DNA from: Zavarzinella formosa DSM 19928 | Lineage (GTDB): Bacteria > Planctomycetota > Planctomycetia > Gemmatales > Gemmataceae | DNA: 64,000 nt | NCBI RefSeq assembly: GCF_000255705.1 | Contig: NZ_JH636443.1 | Coordinates: 686,361-750,360 of the forward strand | Direction: 5' to 3' | In this document: positions 18,087-26,876 of the stretch, piece after piece | Layout of the letters: each line of letters opens with the position of its first letter | Numbering within the stretch: the stretch's first letter is position 1 | The notes under the pieces: model-generated | Told to the model about the DNA's origin: nothing | Database searches by the model: none | The model's input: the letters and a program-made list of their open reading frames with translations, nothing else | Made by a program: the position numbers and the translations under genes

Positions 18087-20453
18087 TCAGGGCTTGTCTT
18101 CCCAAAACGGGGCCAGCCATTCGTCGAGTTTGGCCGGCTTGATGAGGTGGCTGGTGTTGAAGTTTTTGGATTTCGGCGCCACCAGCAGGGCGGGTTTGGC
18201 CTCCAGGAACAACTCGCCAATCCGTTCCAGCCGCTGATCTTCCTTGCCGGGTTTCCGGCCGAGCTTTTGGAAATGCGTGCCGACGGCTTTCTGAAACTCC
18301 ATCGCTTTGCCCGGTTCGCTCTCCTCGGCAATGATGCGGAAGTGCATTCCGCGCTCATCGAAACCCAGATCGGCCACAAAAAAGTGGATGTCCTTCGCCG
18401 CCGGCAGGTCGGCCAGAGACCCCTTGAGACCGAAGACCGCCGTGGCCGCGAACGGGTGCCGATTGATCCACTTGAGGCCAGTCTCCAAGGTCGGGTCGGC
18501 AAGTTTGGTGCGGCGGGCGCCTTCGCGTTTTTCAAGGGCTTCGATAATCCGGGGCCGGCTTTCGCAGATCAGCACAGAGGTGCCGACCAAGGTGGCGTAC
18601 ACCCCCTTGGAGCCCGCCTTGTCATCTTTCTCCGGTTCAAAATGAGCGATCTCGACCCCGGAATCCGGGAGTTTTTCAATCCTTACTCGCGGCATCTTTC
18701 GCACGGCCTCCGGCAACCGGTCGCCGGCCAGCGAACGTCCCTGGAGGATGACCATCGGCGGGATGGCCTTGTCTGCGGACGAGGCTACGATCACCCGCTC
18801 CACGATCTGAAAGAAGTCGATGCCGGTCAGCAATTGCACCGGAAAGAAACTGGTTTGCAACGGTTTCGCCACATGCTGTTTGGCGACCGTCGAGGAGGAG
18901 AAGTTTTTCACCTCGAAGATCAGCAACATCTCGGAATCATCCGGGATGTATTTCTCCAGAGTGTCTTGATAGCCGGACAATCTGGGGTCTTCCTTTGGTT
19001 TCGGCTCCTCTTTCGGCTTCGGCTCTTCCTTTGGTTTTGGCTCTTCTTTCGCCTTCGGTTCCGGGGCGGGGGGCATGACCTTTGGCTTGGAGGCCAGCGC
19101 GTCTTTCAGAACCAGCAGGCCGATCAGGGCGATGAGAGTAACCACGAAGACCCCGGCCACGATCAGCCACGGGAATTTCCGGCTTTCCTTGGTCGCGGGA
19201 GATGGTTTGGTGTCTTCGGCTCGTGTGTTCCGAACCGCCGCCTTCGTTTCGCGGGGGGCGAGAGCGGGGGTCAGTTCGGAGTCCCCCTCGTCGTTGAAGT
19301 TAAACGGCGACACGCTCCGGACGGTCTCGGAACTGGGGGGCGTGGCGTCGATGGCCTCGGCCGCCATCGCCACGGTTGGCGCGGTGGTGGCGTGTCCCTT
19401 GCCGGCGCACCACGGCTCCAGCGCATGAGCGAGGGCCGAGCCGGATTGGAAACGTTGATCCGGCTTTTTGGCCAGCAGGCATTGAACGATGGACGCCACT
19501 TCCGGCGGCAAATCCAGTCGTAGCAACTGAATCGGCCGGGGGGCGTCCAGTTGATGCTGGAGGAGCTTTTCGAGCGGGTTCCCCTTGGGGAAGACCACCT
19601 CGCCCGTCAGCAGGAAAAAGAAGGTGCAGCCGAGGGAATACAGGTCCGACCGGGAATCAACGCTGCTGGAGTTCTTCGCCTGCTCGGGGGACATGTAATC
19701 GGGCGTGCCGACCACCGTGCCCGCGCGGGTGAGTTCCGTGGAAATCTGCTCCCCGGCCGGTTCCTCCCCCTGTGTGCGGGCCAGCCCCATGTCGAGGATC
19801 TTCACCACATTTTTGGGACCGTATTGCCCCTTGTCGTTGACGGCCACAAGCAGATTGCTCGGCTTGATGTCCCGGTGGACAAAGGAAAGATCGTGGGCGT
19901 GTTGCAACCCGAGGGCCGCCTGCCGGATGTATGAACAGGCCACGGGCACCGGCAGCGGGCCGTGATCCTTCACCAACCGACCGAGATCGGCGCCCTCGAT
20001 GTTCTCCATCGCCAGAAAGTGCCGGTCCCCGTCCTGGTCGGCGTCAAACACCCGCACGATGTTCGGATGCGACAGGGCGGCCGCCGCCTTCACCTCCCGT
20101 CGGAAGCGTTTCAGCGCCACCTCATTTTTCAACAGGGAACTTCGGACGACTTTGAGAGCCACAAGCCGTTGAAGGTTTTGCTGAACGGCCTTGTAAACCC
20201 GGCCCATGCCCCCTTCGCCGAGCTTGTCAATGACCGTATAGTGCCCGATGACCAGTTCATCGGCCCGGCCCGCCAGAATCTTCTTGGCCTGGTAAAGCGT
20301 GATCCACTTGAGTTTGATGAGTTGCCGGGCAAGATCCTGCGGATCGGGGGCATCAACGGCGAGACGGGCGACCAGTTCTTGGTACTGGTCGGGACGCAGA
20401 ATCGGGCTACCCCGCAGCGCGTCCAGCAGGCCCGCGACGGTGTCAATCGCCAT
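18087..20453 (-). CDS. Receptor-like Ser/Thr protein kinase with extracytoplasmic C-terminal domain
   Basis: A 788-residue membrane kinase. Residues 1-70 form a planctomycete-type lead domain (LLDALRGSPILRPDQYQELV). The kinase domain, about 72-345, has the glycine loop GEGGMGRVY, Lys101 in VALKVV, the catalytic loop HRDIKPSN (Asp195) and GTPDYMSPEQ. The metal motif reads DMG rather than DFG. A single membrane helix (WLIVAGVFVVTLIALIGLLV) follows at about 427-447, then a Lys-Pro-Glu repeat linker (KPKEEP units) and a roughly 290-residue outer domain that I do not recognise. The start at 20453 has AGGGA upstream. It probably senses an extracytoplasmic signal and phosphorylates cytoplasmic proteins. 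Confidence 0.88.
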   Translation of the reverse strand: MAIDTVAGLLDALRGSPILRPDQYQELVARLAVDAPDPQDLARQLIKLKWITLYQAKKILAGRADELVIGHYTVIDKLGEGGMGRVYKAVQQNLQRLVALKVVRSSLLKNEVALKRFRREVKAAAALSHPNIVRVFDADQDGDRHFLAMENIEGADLGRLVKDHGPLPVPVACSYIRQAALGLQHAHDLSFVHRDIKPSNLLVAVNDKGQYGPKNVVKILDMGLARTQGEEPAGEQISTELTRAGTVVGTPDYMSPEQAKNSSSVDSRSDLYSLGCTFFFLLTGEVVFPKGNPLEKLLQHQLDAPRPIQLLRLDLPPEVASIVQCLLAKKPDQRFQSGSALAHALEPWCAGKGHATTAPTVAMAAEAIDATPPSSETVRSVSPFNFNDEGDSELTPALAPRETKAAVRNTRAEDTKPSPATKESRKFPWLIVAGVFVVTLIALIGLLVLKDALASKPKVMPPAPEPKAKEEPKPKEEPKPKEEPKPKEDPRLSGYQDTLEKYIPDDSEMLLIFEVKNFSSSTVAKQHVAKPLQTSFFPVQLLTGIDFFQIVERVIVASSADKAIPPMVILQGRSLAGDRLPEAVRKMPRVRIEKLPDSGVEIAHFEPEKDDKAGSKGVYATLVGTSVLICESRPRIIEALEKREGARRTKLADPTLETGLKWINRHPFAATAVFGLKGSLADLPAAKDIHFFVADLGFDERGMHFRIIAEESEPGKAMEFQKAVGTHFQKLGRKPGKEDQRLERIGELFLEAKPALLVAPKSKNFNTSHLIKPAKLDEWLAPFWEDKP

Positions 20454-20909
20454 GAAACGGTCCCTGTCTGCTGACTCAACCAATGAAAAACGGACGAGCG
20501 GTCCCGATATCATAGTTCAGAACCGGCCCGACAGCAGCAAGGAACCGGACGGCAACACGGGAATTTCTTTTCCCATATGAAACACCTTCCGCCAGCCAAA
20601 ACTATTGGCATCAGGTGACACAGGAAACAAAAAAGCGAACGGAATACTTTTGGTTTTGTCTCTGCCCGGCGTTTTTAGGGGTAAATTGGCCAAGTCTTTG
20701 TCGGGATCTCGGGGGACGACAAATATTATTTTCTCCTTGCACCAGCTCCCTGAACGTCGTTATGCTGCGGTTGTAAAATATTCACCTGTCCCTGACAGAC
20801 TCGCGTTCGTCGGGGCCAACAGCCGTTAAACCACTGATCATTTCAACTAATCTGAGACTTCGTCACTCGGATTGTTCGGTGATCCCGCTCGCTTTCTGAG
20901 GGCTCGCTC
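20454..20909. promoter_or_regulatory. Divergent intergenic region with a possible promoter
   Basis: 456 bp between two divergent genes with no convincing coding sequence. A possible rightward promoter is TTGCAC (20737-20742) and TATGCT (20761-20766) with an 18-bp spacer. The segment around 20580-20735 is AT-richer than its surroundings. I see no operator-like palindrome or RNA gene. Confidence 0.35.
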
Positions 20910-22580
20910 ATGCAGATAATCACCTATTACCTTCTCAAGACCGCCCTTTCGGCCATGCTGGTCTTCGTCGCCGCATTTGCCCTGCGTGAACTGTACAGGC
21001 TCTGGTTCATTCAACGCATCACCCTCGCCCCGTTTGCCTACCAAAAAGATGGAGCCGATAACGAAGCCTCCGGCAAAGCGTTCAGCCAGCGAGTCTACCA
21101 AGAATTGCGCGCTCTTCAAAAACTCCTCCGTGGTGGCCCCGGCGAAACCTCGTCCGGCCCGGCCATCAGTCTGGAGGCCGGGCAACGAACCTCCGGGTAC
21201 GCCACCACCCTTGAACCACCGCCGGTCACCCCGGCACTCGGCAAAAACCTCCAAATTCCCGAGATCCCCAAGTTGCCTCTCTCCGGCATCGAGATGAAAG
21301 TTCAGGGCGTGGATTTTGCCTCCCTGTTTCGCAACCTGTCCCAATGGGCCGACCCGCCCGACGAGTTTGTGGGCAGTGTGACCGAGCAGAACAATACCTT
21401 CAGCACTCTGGTCGAGTGGCGTCGCGCCGGCCGCGATCCCGAGACACGCTCTCGCTTCGCCGCCAACGGCCATCCGAACCCCGACGAGGCCGCCTTCGTC
21501 ACCGCGTGCAACATCATTTATTTGCTTTTGTTAGACCAAGACAGCGAGTTCGAGAAAAAACTGTCTCGAACCGAATTCGAGATTTTCGCCCGTAGTTTAC
21601 GTCAATATTCCGCCTATCGCTCGGCCATCCTTGAAATGCGCCCCAAAGAAACCACCGACAAGGTCCGGCTCTCGCTGGACGAGGCCGACCGGCTTTCCTC
21701 CGGTCTCATTGAACGCAAGGTCGGAGATCGATACCACCCAATCTTGATGCTTGGGGCAATCACGGCGATCGCAAAGAACGATTACCCTCGCGCTCGCGGG
21801 CATCTAAAGGCCTACCGGCAGGTTGAACCCAATGATCCGAAGGCTGGCGAACTGGAGAAGCTTCTTCCAACTCCCCCGGCTGAAACGACGGCGGCAATCC
21901 ATCACACTGACGGGGCCGAGTCACCCCGGCAAAAATTCCGGCCAGTCAGGCCGGGCATCAGTGCCGGAAGCTCTGAAACGGGCGGTGGCACGATCTGTTG
22001 TGTCGTCCAGGACAGGAAAGACCCAACGAAACGTTATCTTTTGACGGCCGACGTATTTGGCGACAAGACTACTGTCGGATTGGCGATTATTCAGCCGAGT
22101 CCGTTGGACGGGGGGGCCGCTCCGACAGACCAGATCGCCCAAGTGGCGCGAATATTGCTGCCAAAATCCGGCGGCGAAAACCAGGCCGCAGGTTGTCTGT
22201 CTGTCGTTTCTCCCGACGTTAAATATGATCCGGCATGTTACTCAATCGGGGCGTTTGCCGGTAAAGGTATTGCGGCGCCGGGTGACCACGTCACCTTGAT
22301 CGGAAGGACTTCCGGTGTTGTTCACGGACGGGTCGTCGTCGTGAATACGACATCTCGGATTGGTCTCGACGCAGACAGGTTTGCAACGTTCTCCGGCATG
22401 ATTATCTGTCAACGCGAAGGCGGCGAACCTCTTTCCAAAGCGGGCGATGGCGGGGCACCTGTGGTAAATGAACGCAATGAATTAATCGGGATGTGTTTCG
22501 CTTCGAGCATCAAAGAGACCATTCTGATCCCGATTCAGGCGATTTTGGATGCCTTGGAGGTTGAATTAGTCACGAAATGA
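20910..22580 (+). CDS. Membrane-anchored protein with TPR-like middle and degenerate trypsin-like C-terminus
   Basis: A 556-residue protein with an N-terminal membrane helix (about residues 8-28), a roughly 100-residue Pro-rich linker, a helical region with TPR character (HPILMLGAITAIAKNDYPRA; HLKAYRQVEPNDPKAGEL) and a C-terminal beta-rich domain from about 350. That domain follows the trypsin fold pattern. KRYLLTADVFGD sits where peptidases have the catalytic His motif. SKAGDGGAPVVNERNELIGM sits where they have GDSGGPL, so residue 514 is Gly where the nucleophile Ser would be. It therefore looks catalytically dead. The assignment rests on pattern, not alignment. Its GC content looks lower than its neighbours. 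The start is the ATG after a GAGGGCTCGC leader. Confidence 0.65.
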   Translation: MQIITYYLLKTALSAMLVFVAAFALRELYRLWFIQRITLAPFAYQKDGADNEASGKAFSQRVYQELRALQKLLRGGPGETSSGPAISLEAGQRTSGYATTLEPPPVTPALGKNLQIPEIPKLPLSGIEMKVQGVDFASLFRNLSQWADPPDEFVGSVTEQNNTFSTLVEWRRAGRDPETRSRFAANGHPNPDEAAFVTACNIIYLLLLDQDSEFEKKLSRTEFEIFARSLRQYSAYRSAILEMRPKETTDKVRLSLDEADRLSSGLIERKVGDRYHPILMLGAITAIAKNDYPRARGHLKAYRQVEPNDPKAGELEKLLPTPPAETTAAIHHTDGAESPRQKFRPVRPGISAGSSETGGGTICCVVQDRKDPTKRYLLTADVFGDKTTVGLAIIQPSPLDGGAAPTDQIAQVARILLPKSGGENQAAGCLSVVSPDVKYDPACYSIGAFAGKGIAAPGDHVTLIGRTSGVVHGRVVVVNTTSRIGLDADRFATFSGMIICQREGGEPLSKAGDGGAPVVNERNELIGMCFASSIKETILIPIQAILDALEVELVTK

Positions 22581-22814
22581 ATCATTGATGCCCTTAATCA
22601 TGTGAGGGGGAATCGGCGCTGACGGAATTGACGAACTTTTCCTCGGCGTTCTTTGTGATGCATGTCGGAAAAACAGATGTGGTGGGGCTGGCAGAGGAAT
22701 GGAGGCTGCGACTGCGTCCGTCTTGATCAAATTCTCTGCGAAAATCCTTCACGCGGAGGTCCAAAGCGGGTATCATCGCACTTCCGCCTGATATCCCTTC
22801 CGGGGCCGTGTTTT

Positions 22815-25031
22815 ATGCGATTTTCACGCCGATCGTTTGCTCTGTTGTTTCTGATGGCCGCTCTGGCCTCTCTTTCCATCCGCGAAAACACCGTGCTGGC
22901 CCAGCCAAAAGCCGGGCCGGTGACCGTCTCCCCGCAGGCGCCGACGATCAGCCCGGCCTTCCCGCTCGGCGTGCAACGCGGGCAAACGCTGGAACTGAAT
23001 CTCACCGGCTCAAACCTGAATGACCCGACCACCCTGTGGACTTCCTTCCCGGCGAAGGCCACCTTCCCGACCGAGATGAACAACGGCAAGGACGCAGGCA
23101 AACTGAAGGTGAAAATCGAAGTGGCCGCCGATGCCCCGATTGGCTTCCACACGATCCGTCTGGCGACGAAGAACGGCATCAGCAACGCCCGCATGTTCTG
23201 CGTGGACGAGTTCCCGCAGATCGACGAAATCGCGGACAACAAGACCAAGGAAAAGGCCCAGCCGGTCCCCGTGCCGGGCGTCGTGGTCGGCCGCACCGAC
23301 GCCGAGGTGAGCGACTTTTTCAAGTTCACCGCCAAGCCCGGCCAGCGGTTGACCATTGAGGTCATCGCCCGGCGGCTTGGTTCCACGCTCGACCCGATGA
23401 TCCGGCTTTACGACGCGAAAACGATGCGGGAAATGGCCGGTTTTTACAGCGACGACGAACCGGGCCTGCAATCTGATTGCCGACTGACGCGGGTGTTCCC
23501 CTCCGGCGGGGAGTACATCGTCGAACTGCGAGATTCCCGCCACCTCGGCGGTGGCGAGGCGTTCTACCGCCTGCGCATCGCGGACGTTCCCAGCGCGATG
23601 GCCGCGATGCCCGTGGCCATCCAACGGGGCCAAAAAGCCAGCGTGAATTTCGCCGGTAAAGAAGTGGCCGGGGTTGCCCCCGTGGAAGTGGCCATGCCCG
23701 CCGACGGCCATTCCGTCCAGGTGGCGCCGAAGGGGCCGGGCGGTTCCGGGTGGCCGGTCCCGGTGGTTGCCAGCGACATCAAAGAGATTGTCGAAGTCGA
23801 GCCGAACAACGAGATTGCCAAGGCCCAGCGAATCGAACTCCCCGTCGGCATCACCGGCCGATTCCTGGACAAGCTTGACTTGGATTGCTTCGTGTTCGCC
23901 GCGAAAAAAGGGGCCAAATACACGGCGGTAGCCGAGACTTACGAGATCAATTCTCCAGCCGAAGTGTTCCTTGTCGTAAAGGACTTGAAGGGCGCCGAGC
24001 TTGGCCGCAGCAACCCGGCCAACACCCCGGCGAAACTGGATTTCACCGCCCCGGCCGACGGCGATTTTGTGATCGTCGCCGAGCATTTGAATTACGCGCA
24101 CGGCCCGGTGGAGGTCTATCACCTCACCGTTGAACCAACCGAGCCGGATTTCGGCGTCACTCTGCAGGTTGACCGCTTTGAGGCGGCCCCCGGCGGCGCC
24201 ACCCTCATTCCGGTCGGCACGATTTCTCGCAAGGATTATGCCGGCCCCATTGAACTGAGCATCCAAGGCCCCCCCGGTTTCGAGGGGACGACGACGCTCA
24301 CCGCCCCCGCCACCCCGCCCGCCGCCCCCGGCGCCCCGCCGGCCGCCCCCATCGGCTTTCTGCCGCTGACAGTGAAACCCGGCACGGCGATTGGCGCATA
24401 CGAAATCCGCGTGCTGGCCAAGGCAACGATCAACGGCAAAGCGGTGAACCGACAGGCCAAAGTCACCGAACTGGCAAAAGCCGGGTTGAACGGCCTGGCC
24501 TTCCCGCCGCATGAGATGCTCACTTCCGTTGGCGTCGCCGTGACCCCGGCCCCGACATTCACCTTGGCCATGAAACTGGAACCCGCCAACGTGGCCAAAG
24601 GAACCCCGGCCAACCTGACCGTGACCGCCAAACGGGCCGACGGTTTCACCGAAGAAATCGCCCTGACCCCCTACCTGTTGCCTGCCAACGTGACGCTGGC
24701 CGCGAAACCCATTCCCAAGGGAGCCAATGAAGTCACCTTCCCGTTGACCGCCGCCCCGGCCACTGTGGCGGGAACATACCCGATCATCCTCCGAGGCACC
24801 GCCAAGGCCGCCGGGAAGGATGTGGCCTTCTATGCCCCCCCGCTGAGCGTGGTGATCGTGGAACCGAAGAAGGAAGAACCCAAAAAGGTCGAGCCGAAGA
24901 AAGAAGAGCCCAAGAAGGTCGAGCCGAAGAAGGAAGAACCCAAGAAGGTTGAGCCGAAGAAGGAAGAACCCAAGAAAGTCGAACCCAAAAAAGAAGAGCC
25001 GAAGAAGAAGGAAGAGCCAAAGAAGCAGTAA
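22815..25031 (+). CDS. Secreted multi-domain PPC-type protein with Lys-Pro-Glu tail
   Basis: A 738-residue exported protein (signal MRFSRRSFALLFLMAALASL...VLAQ). It has the layout of the planctomycete pre-peptidase C-terminal (PPC) surface proteins. An N-terminal Ig-like region holds FPLGVQRGQTLELNLTGSNL. Two PPC-like beta domains follow: one with VSDFFKFTAKPGQRLTIEVI and LDPMIRLYD, the other with VEVEPNNEIAKAQRIELPVG and LDCFVFAAKKGAKYTAVAET. Further Ig-like repeats follow. The last 60 residues are a tandem repeat of EPKKEEPKKV. Such proteins are assumed to lie in the periplasm or at the surface. No catalytic centre is seen. The start is fixed by the signal peptide; the frame is open to 22662. 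Confidence 0.82.
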   Translation: MRFSRRSFALLFLMAALASLSIRENTVLAQPKAGPVTVSPQAPTISPAFPLGVQRGQTLELNLTGSNLNDPTTLWTSFPAKATFPTEMNNGKDAGKLKVKIEVAADAPIGFHTIRLATKNGISNARMFCVDEFPQIDEIADNKTKEKAQPVPVPGVVVGRTDAEVSDFFKFTAKPGQRLTIEVIARRLGSTLDPMIRLYDAKTMREMAGFYSDDEPGLQSDCRLTRVFPSGGEYIVELRDSRHLGGGEAFYRLRIADVPSAMAAMPVAIQRGQKASVNFAGKEVAGVAPVEVAMPADGHSVQVAPKGPGGSGWPVPVVASDIKEIVEVEPNNEIAKAQRIELPVGITGRFLDKLDLDCFVFAAKKGAKYTAVAETYEINSPAEVFLVVKDLKGAELGRSNPANTPAKLDFTAPADGDFVIVAEHLNYAHGPVEVYHLTVEPTEPDFGVTLQVDRFEAAPGGATLIPVGTISRKDYAGPIELSIQGPPGFEGTTTLTAPATPPAAPGAPPAAPIGFLPLTVKPGTAIGAYEIRVLAKATINGKAVNRQAKVTELAKAGLNGLAFPPHEMLTSVGVAVTPAPTFTLAMKLEPANVAKGTPANLTVTAKRADGFTEEIALTPYLLPANVTLAAKPIPKGANEVTFPLTAAPATVAGTYPIILRGTAKAAGKDVAFYAPPLSVVIVEPKKEEPKKVEPKKEEPKKVEPKKEEPKKVEPKKEEPKKVEPKKEEPKKKEEPKKQ
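24862..25028 (+). repeat. 30-bp in-frame tandem repeat encoding EPKKEEPKKV
   Basis: About five and a half copies of a 30-bp unit at the 3' end of the PPC-domain gene, encoding a strongly charged Lys-Pro-Glu tail. The copies differ by synonymous changes (aag/aaa, gaa/gag), so the array is not brand-new. Such arrays can change length by slippage. Confidence 0.85.
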
Positions 25032-25062
25032 TCGTTTGCTCTTATAAACTGGCTCGTCTATC

Positions 25063-25210
25063 GTCTTGGCGAGCCGAGCAGCGTAAGCTGCCGGGTGGCT
25101 CCCGGCAGAAAAGGCCCTTGAGCCACGGGTTTGCGTCAGGCTGAGTACAAGGGAAGCAGTTCAACTACCGGGAGCCACCCGGCAGCTTACGCTGCTCGGC
25201 TCGCCAAGAC
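25063..25210. repeat. Intergenic element with 43-bp perfect inverted arms
   Basis: The left arm 25063-25105 and right arm 25168-25210 are perfect reverse complements (start GTCTTGGCGAGCCGAGCAGC) around a 62-bp centre. Each arm also contains a smaller imperfect palindrome, GCAGCGTAAGCTGC. It lies between the PPC gene and the GH3-like gene, 32 bp after the stop. No open frame and no T-run are present, so it is better read as a MITE- or REP-like dispersed element than as a simple terminator, though its transcript would form a very stable hairpin. Confidence 0.9.
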
Positions 25211-25285
25211 AAAATGCAAGCGGCATTTCGCCACCTCTCCCCGCTGTGTCCCCTCCTTGGGCGGGCGAATACAGTAAGCATCATC

Positions 25286-26857
25286 ATGATGCTTGATCTG
25301 TTGCTCACCAATCCCGTCGTCCGAAGCGTGGCCAACTCGACGATGGGGACGCTTGCCCGTCGGCGTGTGCGGAAGCTGGACGCCATGAACGTCCCGGCTG
25401 TTCAGGAACAAACCTTGTTGTCGCTGGTCCGCAAGGCCGCGCCGACGAAGTTCGGGCGGGACCACCACTTCGACCGCATCAACAACGTGACTGATTATCA
25501 ATCGGCCGTCCCTGTGCGGACTTACGAGGACTTTTGGACGCAATATTGGAAGGACGTTTACCCCAAGCTTGAGGGGGCGACCTGGCCGGACCACATCCCG
25601 TATTACGCTCTCTCCTCCGGCACAACGAGCGGGGCCACCAAGTACATTCCCGTCTCCAGGGAGATGCTTGCCTCCAACCGGAAGGCCGGCCTCACCACCG
25701 ACGCCCTTTACCGGGCCGGTTGCCCGAAGACCAAGGTGCTGAACGGGAAGTTCTTCTTCCTCGGCGGCAACACGGACATGAAGCGGGAGTCCAACGGCAG
25801 TCTTTACGGCGATCTCAGCGCCATCGCGGCCATTGAGGTGTCGCCCATGATCCGGGCGTACACCTTCCCGCCGATGGAACTGGCCGGCATCGCCGATTGG
25901 GAAGTGAAGTCGTGGAAACTCGCGGAAGCCGGCGCCAAATTGCCGATCACGGCCATCAGCGGCGTCCCCTCTTGGATGCAAATGCTGTTTGATCGCGTGA
26001 AGCAAGTGACCGGCAAGGCGAGCATCCGGGACGTGTGGCCGAACATGCAACTCGTCATCCACGGCGGCACCAAGTTCGATGCCTTCCGCGACGCCTTCCG
26101 CCGGGAGTTGGGGCCGGATTGCCAGTTCATCGAAGTGTATCCGTGTTCGGAAGGCTTCATCGCCACCGAAGACCCCCGGCACAAGATGTTGAGGGTGGTG
26201 CCGGATCACGGCCTCTTCTACGAGTTCATCCCGACAAGCGAACTGGAAGACGGGAAGCTCAAAACCGACCGACCCGTGCGGCACACGCTGGCAACCTTGG
26301 AAACCAACCAAGAATATGCCGTGGCCCTGACGACCTGCGCCGGCTTGTTCAGCTATATGCTGGGGGACACGGTTTCGTTCGAGCGCAAAGACCCGCCGCT
26401 GTTGCGGTTCACCGGCCGCACGAAGTTCTTCCTCTCCGCGTTCGGCGAACATCTCATCAGCGAGGAAGTGGACAAGGCGGTCGCCGCCGCCGGGCAGGCC
26501 ACCGGGAGCTATGCCCCCCTGAGCCACGTCGGCCCGGTGTTCTCGACGACGCCGAACGTCCCCGGCCATCACCGCTATCTGGTGGAATTCTCCGGCGCCG
26601 TGCCCGACTTGGGGAAGTTTGCCGAGGCGTTGGATGCCACGCTCATTAAGTTAAACGAGGATTACGAAGCCCACCGCAAGAACGACCTGAGCATGTTGAA
26701 ACCGGAAATCATCCCCGTGAAACCCGGCGGCTTTTTGAAATGGATGATCGCCCACGGCAAACGCCCACCGCAACACAAGCTCCCCCAAATGGACAACGGC
26801 GGCGAACTGACCAAATCAATCCACCAATGGCTGAAAGACAACGGCGAACTGGCGTGA
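25286..26857 (+). CDS. GH3-like acyl-acid amido synthetase
   Basis: A 523-residue member of the GH3 branch of adenylate-forming enzymes, which in plants join amino acids to acids such as auxin or jasmonate. Visible features are the ATP-binding loop YALSSGTTSGATKYIPVS, the segment LITAISGVPSWMQML-like (TAISGVPSWMQMLFDR), YPCSEGFIAT for adenylate contact, TTCAGLFSYMLGDTVSF, and LRFTGRTKFFLSAFGEHLIS, which resembles the hinge motif. Bacterial members have mostly unknown substrates. The start at 25286 is the first of two adjacent ATGs (25286, 25289). The next gene follows after 19 bp, suggesting co-transcription. Confidence 0.9.
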   Translation: MMLDLLLTNPVVRSVANSTMGTLARRRVRKLDAMNVPAVQEQTLLSLVRKAAPTKFGRDHHFDRINNVTDYQSAVPVRTYEDFWTQYWKDVYPKLEGATWPDHIPYYALSSGTTSGATKYIPVSREMLASNRKAGLTTDALYRAGCPKTKVLNGKFFFLGGNTDMKRESNGSLYGDLSAIAAIEVSPMIRAYTFPPMELAGIADWEVKSWKLAEAGAKLPITAISGVPSWMQMLFDRVKQVTGKASIRDVWPNMQLVIHGGTKFDAFRDAFRRELGPDCQFIEVYPCSEGFIATEDPRHKMLRVVPDHGLFYEFIPTSELEDGKLKTDRPVRHTLATLETNQEYAVALTTCAGLFSYMLGDTVSFERKDPPLLRFTGRTKFFLSAFGEHLISEEVDKAVAAAGQATGSYAPLSHVGPVFSTTPNVPGHHRYLVEFSGAVPDLGKFAEALDATLIKLNEDYEAHRKNDLSMLKPEIIPVKPGGFLKWMIAHGKRPPQHKLPQMDNGGELTKSIHQWLKDNGELA

Positions 26858-26876
26858 GGGACTAACGGAGCAAGCC

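Noticed and set aside
20605..20829. Small plus-strand frame of 74 codons in the divergent region
   Set aside because: No family resemblance or ribosome site, and it covers the likely promoter of the next gene.
25063..25210. Insertion sequence
   Set aside because: There are inverted arms, but the 62-bp centre cannot encode a transposase and I see no clear target duplication.
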